64,000 nucleotides of DNA from Nocardiopsis potens DSM 45234 (lineage in GTDB: Bacteria > Actinomycetota > Actinomycetes > Streptosporangiales > Streptosporangiaceae), in contig NZ_ANBB01000056.1 of assembly GCF_000341105.1 (NCBI RefSeq), forward strand, positions 40,854-104,853, read 5' to 3'. Positions 25,982-34,053 of this stretch are shown piece by piece. Positions within the stretch are counted from its first letter, which is position 1. Each line of letters opens with the position of its first letter. The position numbers and the translations under genes are program-made. The notes beneath the pieces are model-generated. The model was not told the DNA's origin. It saw nothing but the letters and a program-made list of their open reading frames with translations, and did not search any database.

Positions 25982-26899
25982 GTGGGCAGAGCGGCGGCAG
26001 AGCACATCCCCGGAGGCGCCGAGCGGGAGCGGGTCCGCGCGCTGTGGCGGGGCCTCGGCCTGCCCGGCCTGATCGACGTGCACACCCACTTCATGCCGGA
26101 CAACGTGCTGCGCAAGGTGTGGGCCTACTTCGACGGAGTGCGCGGCGCCGACGGCGAGGCGTACTGGCCGATCACCTACCGGGTGGGCGAGGACGAGCGG
26201 CTGGAGCTGCTGCGCGGGTTCGGGGTGCGGCGGTTCACCTCGCTGCTCTACCCGCACCGGCCGGACATGGCCGAGTGGCTCAACGGGTGGGCCGCGGAGT
26301 TCGCCGCGCGCACCCCGGACTGCCTGCACAGCGCCACGTTCTACCCGGAGCCGGGCGCCGCGGACCGCACCCAGGAGGCGATCGGCGCGGGGGCGCGGAT
26401 CTTCAAGGCGCACCTGCAGGTCGGCGGGTACGACCCGCGGGACCCCCTGCTGGCCGGGGTGTGGGGCGCGCTGGCCGACTCGGGCACGCCGGTGGTGGTG
26501 CACTGCGGCTCGGGGCCGGAGCCGGGGCCGTTCACCGGGCCGGGGCCGTTCGCCGCGGTGCTGCGCGAGCACCCGCGGCTGACCGCGGTCGTCGCGCACG
26601 CCGGCGCGCCCGAGTACGCCGCCTTCCTGGACCTGGCCGAGCGGTACGAGGGGGTCCACCTGGACACCACCATGGTGTTCACCGCCTTCACCGAGCGCTG
26701 GGCCCCGTTCCCCTCCGCGGAGCTGCCCCGCCTGGCCGGCCTGGGCGACCGGGTCCTGCTCGGCACCGACTTCCCGAACATCCCCTACCCGTACCTGGAG
26801 CAGCTGGAGGCGCTGGCCGGGCTGGGCCTGGGCGACGACTGGCTGCGCGCCGTGCTGTACGGCAACGCCGCGCGGCTGTTCGGCGCGCCCGCCGCCTGA
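25982..26899 (+). CDS. Amidohydrolase (PF04909 type)
   Basis: 305 aa metal-dependent TIM-barrel hydrolase. Motifs in order are LIDVHTHFMPDN (metal HxH), KAHLQVGGYDP, VVVHCGSG, VVAHAGAPEY and LLGTDFPNIPY (final Asp). These are typical of the ACMSD/2-pyrone-4,6-dicarboxylate hydrolase group, which decarboxylate or hydrolyse aromatic ring-cleavage products. The GTG start at 25982 has no ribosome-binding site, but TAACCT lies seven bases upstream (25969-25974), suggesting a leaderless message independent of the methyltransferase. Confidence 0.8.
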   Translation: MGRAAAEHIPGGAERERVRALWRGLGLPGLIDVHTHFMPDNVLRKVWAYFDGVRGADGEAYWPITYRVGEDERLELLRGFGVRRFTSLLYPHRPDMAEWLNGWAAEFAARTPDCLHSATFYPEPGAADRTQEAIGAGARIFKAHLQVGGYDPRDPLLAGVWGALADSGTPVVVHCGSGPEPGPFTGPGPFAAVLREHPRLTAVVAHAGAPEYAAFLDLAERYEGVHLDTTMVFTAFTERWAPFPSAELPRLAGLGDRVLLGTDFPNIPYPYLEQLEALAGLGLGDDWLRAVLYGNAARLFGAPAA

Positions 26900-27016
26900 T
26901 CCCGGCCCGGCGGCCGTCCACAGGCTGTGCACGGCCCCGGGGAACCGGTCCTTGCCGCGCCGCGCGCCCGCCCCGTATTTTCATGTGGCGCAGGTCTCAC
27001 CCGGAGGGAAGGCGCC

Positions 27017-28588
27017 ATGGAAACCGCTCTCAGCCCGTTGGAATTCGCCCGCCGCACGCGCCGGCTGCACCCGCAGCGCGAGGCGGTGGTCGACGGCGAT
27101 CTCCGGCTGACCTACGAGGAGTTCTTCGACCGGTGCGACCGCTGGTCGGCCGCGCTGCACGCGATGGGCGTCGCCCAGGGCGACAGGGTCGCCTACATCG
27201 CCCCCAACACCCACGCCCAGCTGGAGTCCTTCTACGCGGTCCCGCAGCTGGGCGCGGTGCTGGTGCCGATCAACTTCCGGCTCACCGCCGAGGACTTCGC
27301 CTACATCGTCGACCACTCCGGCGCCAAGGTGCTGTGCGTGCACGCCGACCAGATCCCCGCCGTCGACCGGGTCCGCGACCTGATGCCCGGGGTGGAGCGG
27401 TTCATCGCCCTGGAGGGCGCCCGGGACGGCTGGGAGGACTACGAGGCCCTGGTCGCCGCGGCCGCGCCGGAGTTCCCCCGGCCCGAGATCGGCGAGTCCG
27501 ACCTGCTGACCATCAACTACACCAGCGGCACCACCGCCCGCCCCAAGGGCGTGATGATCACCCACCGCAACGCCTACCTCAACTCGGTGGGCACCCTGCT
27601 GCACCTGCGGATGGACGTCGGCGACCGGTACCTGTGGACGCTGCCGATGTTCCACGCCAACGGGTGGACCTACACCTGGACGGTGACCGCCGCCGCGGCC
27701 GCCCACGTCTGCCTGCGCGCCGTCGACCCGGCACGGGCGTTCGAGCTGATCCGCACCGAGCGGGTGAACTGGCTGTGCGCCGCGCCCACCGTGCTGATCA
27801 TGCTGGCCAACACCCCCGCGGAGGCCCGCGGCGAGGTCCCGCCGGGGGTGCGCGTGGCCACCGCGGGCGCCTCGCCGGCCGCGGCCACCATCGAGCGGCT
27901 GGAGGACGGGTTCGGCTGGACCGTCACGCACGTCTACGGCCTGACCGAGACCGCACCGTTCATCACCGTCTGCGAGCCGCGCCCGGAGCACGCCGGGCTG
28001 GCCGCGCCGGACCGCGCCGCGGTCAAGGCCCGCCAGGGCGTCGAGCTGATCACCTCCGGCGAGCTGCGGGTCCTCGGCGAGGACGGCGCGGAGGTCCCCT
28101 GGGACGGCGCCACCATCGGCGAGATCGCGGTGCGCGGCAACGTGGTGATGGCCGGCTACTACAACGACCCCGAGGCCACCGAGCGGGCCATGGGCGACGG
28201 CTGGTTCCGCACCGGCGACGCCGCCGTCACCCACCCCGACGGCTACGTGGAGATCCAGGACCGGATCAAGGACGTCATCATCTCCGGCGGCGAGAACATC
28301 TCCTCCATCGAGGTCGAGGGGGTGCTGCTGCGCCACCCCGCGGTCCAGGAGGCCGCCGTGGTCGGCGTCCCGCACGAAAGGTGGGGCGAGACCCCCAAGG
28401 CCACGGTCGTCCTCCGCGAGGGCGGCTCGGCCACCCCGGAGGAGATCATCGCCTTCGCCCGCGACCACCTGGCCCACTTCAAGGCCCCCACCTCGGTCGA
28501 GTTCGCCGACCGCCTGCCCAAGACCGCCACCGGCAAGATCCAGAAGTACGTCCTGCGCAAGGGCGCCTCGGCGGTCTCCCGGCAGTAG
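27017..28588 (+). CDS. Acyl-CoA synthetase (AMP-forming)
   Basis: 523 aa member of the adenylate-forming family. Core motifs are INYTSGTTARPKGVMITH (P-loop, about residue 170), VYGLTETAPF (A5), GWFRTGDAAV (A7) and LPKTATGKIQKYVLR (A10, catalytic Lys). It activates a carboxylic acid to acyl-CoA; chain length is not readable, though sequence style resembles medium/long-chain fatty-acid ligases. Start at 27017 follows GGAGGGAAGG. It ends 20 bp from the convergent DM13 gene. Confidence 0.9.
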   Translation: METALSPLEFARRTRRLHPQREAVVDGDLRLTYEEFFDRCDRWSAALHAMGVAQGDRVAYIAPNTHAQLESFYAVPQLGAVLVPINFRLTAEDFAYIVDHSGAKVLCVHADQIPAVDRVRDLMPGVERFIALEGARDGWEDYEALVAAAAPEFPRPEIGESDLLTINYTSGTTARPKGVMITHRNAYLNSVGTLLHLRMDVGDRYLWTLPMFHANGWTYTWTVTAAAAAHVCLRAVDPARAFELIRTERVNWLCAAPTVLIMLANTPAEARGEVPPGVRVATAGASPAAATIERLEDGFGWTVTHVYGLTETAPFITVCEPRPEHAGLAAPDRAAVKARQGVELITSGELRVLGEDGAEVPWDGATIGEIAVRGNVVMAGYYNDPEATERAMGDGWFRTGDAAVTHPDGYVEIQDRIKDVIISGGENISSIEVEGVLLRHPAVQEAAVVGVPHERWGETPKATVVLREGGSATPEEIIAFARDHLAHFKAPTSVEFADRLPKTATGKIQKYVLRKGASAVSRQ

Positions 28589-28608
28589 CCGGCCGCGGGC
28601 CCCCTCTG

Positions 28609-29217
28609 TCACAGGTCGAGCGGGGCGGAGCCGAAGGCCACCGAGAAGCGGTCGCACCAGATCACCACGCTGGCCGTCCCGTCGATGTCGGCGTCGGCCG
28701 GGACCGCGTAGTTGGCGTCGCCGTGCGTGCCCTTCAGCTCGCCGAGGTCCAGGTGGCGCCCGTCGCGGTACTTGAACCAGTCGCCGCCGGCCTCCTGGTC
28801 GGTCAGCCAGACGTACAGGTCCGGGCCGTCGCTCGTGGCCAGGCCCTCCAGCCTGACGTGCCGGGTACCGTCGGCCAGCTCGATCACCTCGGCGGTGCCG
28901 GAGGTCCTGTGCTCCTGTGAGACGAACTCGCCCTCGGCGAGCACTTCGGGCCCGGTCTCCTCGGGCCCGGCCCCCTCCGCGGGCGCCTCCTCCATGCCGC
29001 CGTCCGCCCCGGTCGGCTCCGCCGCCTCGGCGCCCTCGGAGGGAGCGGCCCGGCCGCCGGCCGTCGGCGGGGCCTCGTCGACCACCCTGGTAGTGGCCAG
29101 CCGCCACGGCTCGAACGCCCACAGCCCCACCGCGAGCAGCACGGCCGCCGACGCGGCCGCCCCCCACAGCAGCAGCCGCCTCCGTCCGCGCCGCCCGGCT
29201 CCGCCGCTCCCGCCCAT
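28609..29217 (-). CDS. Membrane-anchored DM13 domain protein
   Basis: 202 aa. Basic N-terminus, one membrane helix (about residues 15-36, LLLWGAAASAAVLLAVGLWAF), a Pro/Glu/Ala-rich linker, then a DM13 domain from about residue 95: FVSQEHRTSGTAEVIELADG, VRLEGLATSDGPDLYVWLTD and IDGTASVVIWCDRFSVAFGSA. DM13 domains face outwards and hold a conserved Cys (here VVIWCDRF) proposed for redox or metal chemistry. The ligand is unknown. Nearest upstream gene on this strand is the kinase, 140 bp away. Confidence 0.82.
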   Translation of the reverse strand: MGGSGGAGRRGRRRLLLWGAAASAAVLLAVGLWAFEPWRLATTRVVDEAPPTAGGRAAPSEGAEAAEPTGADGGMEEAPAEGAGPEETGPEVLAEGEFVSQEHRTSGTAEVIELADGTRHVRLEGLATSDGPDLYVWLTDQEAGGDWFKYRDGRHLDLGELKGTHGDANYAVPADADIDGTASVVIWCDRFSVAFGSAPLDL

Positions 29218-29357
29218 GCCGTCCTCCTCCGTCGGCCCGCTCTCTCCTCCCCATTCGGAACCGCCGGGGGCGGGGCGACCGCGGAACCCCCGTTTCCGGA
29301 GCGCGGTTCAGGGGCGCGGTCCCCGCGCCCGGGCCGGGGGCGGCGCGGTGGGGCGCG

Positions 29358-30968
29358 TCAGCCGCCGGCGGCGAGGTCGTACAGCGCGATCCCCTGCTCG
29401 GTGAGGAAGTCGGGGAGAGCCTCCGTCTCGGCGTCGCCCGTTCCCATCTCGGTCGCCCGCACCAGCCCGTACAGGTCGTCCTTGTACCAGATCATCTCCA
29501 GGCCCAGGGTGCCGTCGACGACGCCTCCCCCGTCCCAGGGCCTGGCGGTCGATTCTCCGCCTGGGATGAGTTCCGAACCGCCGTAGTCGCAGTCGGTGAA
29601 CGGGCAGAAGAGCCAGCTGTCGAGGTCGGCGCCGCCCACATAGACCGAGATGTTCGAAAAGGCGAGGGGGTTGGCGCCGTCGCGGACGGTGGCCTTGCAG
29701 CTGCCGTCCTCTTCCCGGACTTCCTCGACCTCCCATTCCGGTCCGAACGCGGCCGCGAACCCTTCGGCGTCGAGGGCCTCGCAGAGTTCCGCCGCGGACG
29801 GGGCGGACAGTGTCGGCTCCCCGGCTCCGGCGCCGCCTTCTTCCGCCTGGGAGCCTCCGCCGGCCTCGGAGGCGGAGGAGCCGCCGCCCTCTCCGGTCGG
29901 CGGGTCCTCCTCGGCGGAGAAGAAGATCCAGAGCGGGATGATCAGCAGCAGGGCCGCCGCGGCGGCCGCGGCGGCGAGGACGGGGGCACCGAAGCGCTTC
30001 CGCCGCGGGGCGGGCCGGCCGGGGGCGGGCGGGAGGACGTGGGTCGGGCCGTCGTCGACGAGGGTCGCCTGCCGGTTCGCCGCGTCGATGAGGGCGTTCA
30101 CCTCGCCGTGCTGGCGCTCGATGAAGGACGCGACGGAGGCGGGCGGCCCCGCCGCGATCCCCGGTCCGGCGAAGAGCGCGGTGAGCTCTTCCGGCGCGGG
30201 GCGGTCCGCGGGGTTCTTGGCCAGGCACCGGCCGACGGGGTCGCGCAGGGAGTCGGGGAGCGCGTCGAGGTCGGGGCGTTCGTAGACGATCTTGTAGAGG
30301 ATCTGCGGGATGGAGGGGCCGTCGAAGGGGGTGCGGCCGGTGGCGGCGACGGCCAGCAGGCAGCCGAGGCTGAAGATGTCGGAGCGCTCGGTGAGCGGAT
30401 CGGACTGCGCCTGCTCGGGGGACATGTAACCGGGTGAGCCCACGACGCCGCCGGTCTGGGTGAGGGCGGCGCTGGTGGAATGGTCGATGGCGCGCGAGAT
30501 CCCGAAGTCCAGGAGCTTGGCCCCGGTGGAGGTCAGGATGACGTTGGAGGGTTTGAGGTCCCGGTGGACGAGTCCCGCTCCGTGGATCGCGGCCAGCGCC
30601 GCCGCGAGGTCGGCGCCGAGGCGGCGGACGAAGTGCTCGGGGAGCGGCCCGTTCTCCTCGATGTGCTGGATCAGGGTGGGGCCGGGGATGAACTCGGACG
30701 CCAGCCAGGGCTGCTCCGCACCGGTATCGGCGTCGACGAGGCGGACGGTGTGCGGGCTCTCGACGCGGCGGGCGGCCGCCACTTCCAAGGCGAAGCGCTG
30801 CCGGAACCCCGCGTCCCGCGCCAGATTCGGCAGTACCCGTTTGACCGCCAGATGGCGCCGGTCCGCTCCGGCCGCAAGGTAGACGTGCCCCATTCCCCCT
30901 GCACCGAGCGACGCGAACAGCCGGTACGGACCGATGCCGCGGGGGTCGCCGTCGGTGAGTGCGAACAT
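29358..30968 (-). CDS. Transmembrane Ser/Thr protein kinase (PknB-like)
   Basis: 536 aa. Cytoplasmic kinase domain at residues about 14-275: GAGGMGHVY glycine loop (23-30), K43, catalytic HRDLKPSN (135-142), DFG (154-156) and GSPGYMSPEQ. After a basic juxtamembrane stretch comes one membrane helix (about residues 325-352) and an extracytoplasmic domain with two paired Cys regions (ELCEALDAEGF, GSCKATV, LFCPFTDCDY), resembling PknH-like sensor domains. The protein should sense an envelope signal and phosphorylate cytoplasmic targets. AGGAGTGA precedes the ATG. Confidence 0.9.
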   Translation of the reverse strand: MFALTDGDPRGIGPYRLFASLGAGGMGHVYLAAGADRRHLAVKRVLPNLARDAGFRQRFALEVAAARRVESPHTVRLVDADTGAEQPWLASEFIPGPTLIQHIEENGPLPEHFVRRLGADLAAALAAIHGAGLVHRDLKPSNVILTSTGAKLLDFGISRAIDHSTSAALTQTGGVVGSPGYMSPEQAQSDPLTERSDIFSLGCLLAVAATGRTPFDGPSIPQILYKIVYERPDLDALPDSLRDPVGRCLAKNPADRPAPEELTALFAGPGIAAGPPASVASFIERQHGEVNALIDAANRQATLVDDGPTHVLPPAPGRPAPRRKRFGAPVLAAAAAAAALLLIIPLWIFFSAEEDPPTGEGGGSSASEAGGGSQAEEGGAGAGEPTLSAPSAAELCEALDAEGFAAAFGPEWEVEEVREEDGSCKATVRDGANPLAFSNISVYVGGADLDSWLFCPFTDCDYGGSELIPGGESTARPWDGGGVVDGTLGLEMIWYKDDLYGLVRATEMGTGDAETEALPDFLTEQGIALYDLAAGG

Positions 30969-31095
30969 GGTTCACTCCTGGCATCGTCGACGCGGACAAA
31001 GGCGTACATCCGCTAGGAACGATAGATAGCCGCGGTCACGAAGAGGCATCGATTCAATTCGCCGCGAACGGAGCCGAAAGGGCGATTTCGCACCG

Positions 31096-31347
31096 TCAGT
31101 GCTTGAAATGAACGAAAAGGCGGCCGAAGTTCTTCCCGTCCTTTTCCACCCTGTGGTATTTGGCCTTGATCTCCTTCTGCTCAAGGAACCTCAGGACACG
31201 CTTCTTCAGCTGCCCCGATCCCTTGCCCGGGATGATCTCCACCGTCTTGGCCCTCTTCCGGAGCGCCTCTTCGATGATGTCGTTCAGCGCCCGGTCGATG
31301 TCGCGGTTCCTGTTGTAGACGTCGTGCAGGTCGAGTTTGAGTCTCAC
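31096..31347 (-). CDS. Smr-domain protein
   Basis: 83 aa consisting only of a Smr domain: LKLDLHDVYNRNRDIDRALNDII, then VEIIPGKGSGQLKKRVLRFL with the conserved GKGSG loop, and a FGRLFVHFKH end. Smr domains are nucleases or nucleic-acid-binding modules found at the end of MutS2 and alone. LDLHD stands where LDLHG is usual. It starts nine bases after the methyltransferase stop and is probably co-transcribed with it. Lower GC use than neighbours is noticeable in its Lys-rich part. Confidence 0.8.
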   Translation of the reverse strand: MRLKLDLHDVYNRNRDIDRALNDIIEEALRKRAKTVEIIPGKGSGQLKKRVLRFLEQKEIKAKYHRVEKDGKNFGRLFVHFKH

Positions 31348-31356
31348 CCCGCCCCC

Positions 31357-32214
31357 TCATTTCTCCGCGGTGAAGATCGCGGTGCCCGGGACGTAGCGGC
31401 CGCGGTGCGGGCCCCAGCCGCCCCAGACGGTGCGGTTCTCCTTGGGCCATTCGGGTTCGGTGAGGGCGGTGAGCCGCAGGCCGGCCGCGGTGATCGCGGC
31501 GGTCCAGTCGCCGAGGGTGTGGTGGTGCTCGACGTAGACGGCCCGGCCCTGCTCGTCCTCCTCGATGTAGGGGCGGCGGTCGAAATAGGACTGGACCACG
31601 GCCATCCCGGCCTCGGTGGGGTCGTCGGGGAACATCCAGCGGACCGGGTGGGTGACGGAGAAGACCAGCCGGCCGCCGGGGCGCAGCACCCGGGCGGCCT
31701 CGGTGAGGGCGGCGGGGGCGTCGGGCAGGAACGGGAACGCGCCGAACGACGAGCAGGCCAGGTCGAAGGAGGCGTCGGCGAACGGGAGGAGCTGCGCGTC
31801 GGCCTGGGCCACCGGGACCCCGGCCCCGGTCCGCGCATCGATCCGGTGGGAGTGCCGGAGCTGGGCGAGGGCGATGTCCACGCCGACCACCCGGGCGCCC
31901 TGGGCGGCCAGCCAGCGGGCGCACTGGGCGGCTCCGCAGCCGATCTCCAGGATCCGGGCGCCGCGCAGCGCCGCGCGCGGCCCGAGCAGGCCGGCGTCGG
32001 CCTCGGTCAGCCCCTCCGGCCCCCACACGAACCCGCTGTCCTGCAGGAACCCGCCGTGTTCGGCCTGGTAGTCGTCGGCGGCCCGGTCCCACCAGCCGCG
32101 GTTGGCGCGGGCGCTCTCCGCCGGTCCGGCCGGGCGCCTGGAGACCCGGGCGACCGCCGGGTCGTCGTGCGGTTCGGCCCACGGGGCGGTCTGCGGCGTC
32201 GTGTCATCGGGCAT
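31357..32214 (-). CDS. SAM-dependent methyltransferase
   Basis: 285 aa class I methyltransferase. Motif I is ILEIGCGAAQCARWLAAQGARVVGVD, later PFADASFDLACSSFGAFPFL and VLRPGGRLVFSVTHPVRWMFP. It belongs to the UbiE/type-11 group often acting on small molecules. N-terminal RGWWDRAADDYQAEHGGFL is typical of actinobacterial members. ATG at 32214 is chosen at the natural N-terminus; the longer open frame upstream runs antisense through the OmpA-like gene and is not coding. Divergent from that lipoprotein gene by 90 bp. Confidence 0.85.
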   Translation of the reverse strand: MPDDTTPQTAPWAEPHDDPAVARVSRRPAGPAESARANRGWWDRAADDYQAEHGGFLQDSGFVWGPEGLTEADAGLLGPRAALRGARILEIGCGAAQCARWLAAQGARVVGVDIALAQLRHSHRIDARTGAGVPVAQADAQLLPFADASFDLACSSFGAFPFLPDAPAALTEAARVLRPGGRLVFSVTHPVRWMFPDDPTEAGMAVVQSYFDRRPYIEEDEQGRAVYVEHHHTLGDWTAAITAAGLRLTALTEPEWPKENRTVWGGWGPHRGRYVPGTAIFTAEK

Positions 32215-32304
32215 GGCGCCATCTTCACAGCCTCCGCCGGCCTTTCCGGAACCGGGGCGCCTCCCGGGGAGTCGACCCTTGGTGACGGACCAGTTCCGAT
32301 ATGT

Positions 32305-33975
32305 ATGAGGATTCCCCCTTTGGCGCACAGAGCGGAGCGCGTCCGCCCCTCCCCCTCCAGACCGGTGCCCGCCCTTCCCGCCGCGCTGGCCGGCCTCGCC
32401 CTGCTCGCCGGCGGCTGCGGCCTGCTGCCCGGGTCGGGCGGCGGCGGGGCGGGCGGCGCGGACCCGTCGGCCTCCCCCTCCGGCGGCGCCGGGGAGGGCG
32501 GCTTCGTCCGGGAAGGGAACACCGGGAGCTGGGGCGACCACCTCAACGCCCGGGTCGAGGTGACCGAGGTGGCCCGGGTCGGCGGCCTGACCCGGCTCAC
32601 CGCGGAGTACACCAACCTGGAGGACCGGTCGATCGAGACCGGCGCCGCCCTCAACCCGATGAACCCGCGCTGGTTCCGGATCATCGACCCGGTCGGCCAG
32701 CGGCACTACGCGCCGTTCGAGGACATCGGCGCGGACACCTCCGACTTCCGCCGCGATGAGCTGTGGAACCCGGGGGTCACCTACGAGCTGGTGGTCTTCC
32801 TGCCCGAGCTGGAGGGCGACCCGGAGCAGGTCACCGTGGAGGGCCCCGGCGGCGTCGGCGAGTTCGCCGGCGTCCCGGTGGTCGACGGGGAGGACCGGGA
32901 CTACCCGGCCGCGCTGCCCGGGGACCGCGCCGACGGCTGGCCGGCCGAGGGCGAGCGGGTCACCGTCCCGGTTGCCGAGGGCGCCCCCGAGGAGGACCCG
33001 GGGGAGCTGGTCCGCACCATCGTCTCCAGCACCGAGAGCGTGGTCGCCGGCCGGGAGACCCGCGGCGACCGGGAGACCGTGGCGCTCCGCACCGACGTGC
33101 TGTTCGGGTTCGACGAGGCGGAGCTGGACGGCGACGCCCGCGCCGCGCTCGAGGACGTCATCGCCGAGACGAAGGAGCGCGCCGACCCGGAGAAGCCGCC
33201 GATCACCGTCACCGGCCACACCGACGGCATCGGCACCGACCGCTACAACCAGGAGCTCTCCGAGAAGCGCGCCGAGGCCGTCCGCGAGGTGCTGGAGGAG
33301 GGCCTCGGCTCCGGCTACGCCTTCGAGACCGAGGGCAGGGGCTCCTCCGAGCCGGTGGAGCCCGAGGGCGGAGACGACGACTCCTGGGCCCGGTCGCAGA
33401 ACCGCCGGGTGGAGATCTCCTACGCCTTCAAGGAGGAGACCGCCGTCTCGCAGGAGGGCCGGGAGCGCACCGAGCGGGAGCTGTTCGAGGTCGACCCGGC
33501 CGACGCCGGCGCCCCCGCGGCGTTCCGCCCGCTGGAGGGCGAGGAGCCGGCCGCCACCGCGGTCTTCGAGCAGTCCTACTCCTCCAACGGGGACCGCCGG
33601 CACGAGTGGACCTTCGAGGCCTACCCGTTCTACCGGGACGGCGCGTTCCTGGTCGCCCGGTTCACCGCCACCCACGAGGGCGACGAGCTGCCCGACGCCC
33701 GGCACCCGTTCGGCGGCTCCGGCCACCTGGCCCTGTCCGCCGTCGACCCGGCCACCGGGACCGTCTACCCGCAGGCCTACTCGGTGCCCGAGGGCCGCGA
33801 CCCGGACAAGCCGTCGCCGCTGTCCCGGGTCGGCGCCTCCGGCTGGCCCGCGACGGCCCCCGGCTCCACCCACTACGGCTACCTCTACCTGGCGGCGCCC
33901 CCGGAGGGCACCTCCGAGCTGACCCTCAGCGTGGACGGCCACGCGCTGCTGGAAGGCGTCCCGATCGCCGGCTGA
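32305..33975 (+). CDS. OmpA-domain lipoprotein
   Basis: 556 aa. Signal peptide with lipobox LLAGGC (Cys38), then a Gly/Ser linker. Residues about 65-215 form a beta-rich domain. An OmpA/MotB peptidoglycan-binding domain at about 260-375 has LFGFDEAELDGDARAAL, VTGHTDGIGTDRYNQELSEKRAEAVREVL and SQNRRVEISY. A C-terminal beta-rich region follows. The protein should be anchored to the membrane outer face and bind cell wall. The ATG at 32305 lacks a Shine-Dalgarno. A large palindromic hairpin follows the gene. Confidence 0.85.
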   Translation: MRIPPLAHRAERVRPSPSRPVPALPAALAGLALLAGGCGLLPGSGGGGAGGADPSASPSGGAGEGGFVREGNTGSWGDHLNARVEVTEVARVGGLTRLTAEYTNLEDRSIETGAALNPMNPRWFRIIDPVGQRHYAPFEDIGADTSDFRRDELWNPGVTYELVVFLPELEGDPEQVTVEGPGGVGEFAGVPVVDGEDRDYPAALPGDRADGWPAEGERVTVPVAEGAPEEDPGELVRTIVSSTESVVAGRETRGDRETVALRTDVLFGFDEAELDGDARAALEDVIAETKERADPEKPPITVTGHTDGIGTDRYNQELSEKRAEAVREVLEEGLGSGYAFETEGRGSSEPVEPEGGDDDSWARSQNRRVEISYAFKEETAVSQEGRERTERELFEVDPADAGAPAAFRPLEGEEPAATAVFEQSYSSNGDRRHEWTFEAYPFYRDGAFLVARFTATHEGDELPDARHPFGGSGHLALSAVDPATGTVYPQAYSVPEGRDPDKPSPLSRVGASGWPATAPGSTHYGYLYLAAPPEGTSELTLSVDGHALLEGVPIAG

Positions 33976-33982
33976 ACCCGAT

Positions 33983-34038
33983 GGTCCCGGCGCCGCGGCC
34001 CTGTCAGAGCGCTCTGGCAGAGCCGCGGCGCCGGGACC
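33983..34038. repeat. Palindromic hairpin element 1 (TCAGAG-CG-CTCTG core)
   Basis: 27-bp arms (33983-34009 and 34012-34038) with a two-base centre, one T/G wobble and one C/A mismatch. It lies between the convergent lipoprotein and UvrA-like genes, 16 bp from the latter's stop, so it can end both transcripts. Its apex matches the elements at 36452 and 49999. Confidence 0.75.
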
Positions 34039-34053
34039 GGCGGCGGGGCCGGG

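Noticed and set aside
23728..26115. A 795-codon minus-strand open frame across the serpin and methyltransferase genes
   Set aside because: Its translation is Arg/Gly/Pro-rich without motifs and runs opposite to genes with clear domains; long antisense frames are expected at this GC content.
31357..33942. 861-aa minus-strand frame including the methyltransferase
   Set aside because: Only the last 285 codons encode a recognisable protein; the rest is antisense to the OmpA-like lipoprotein.
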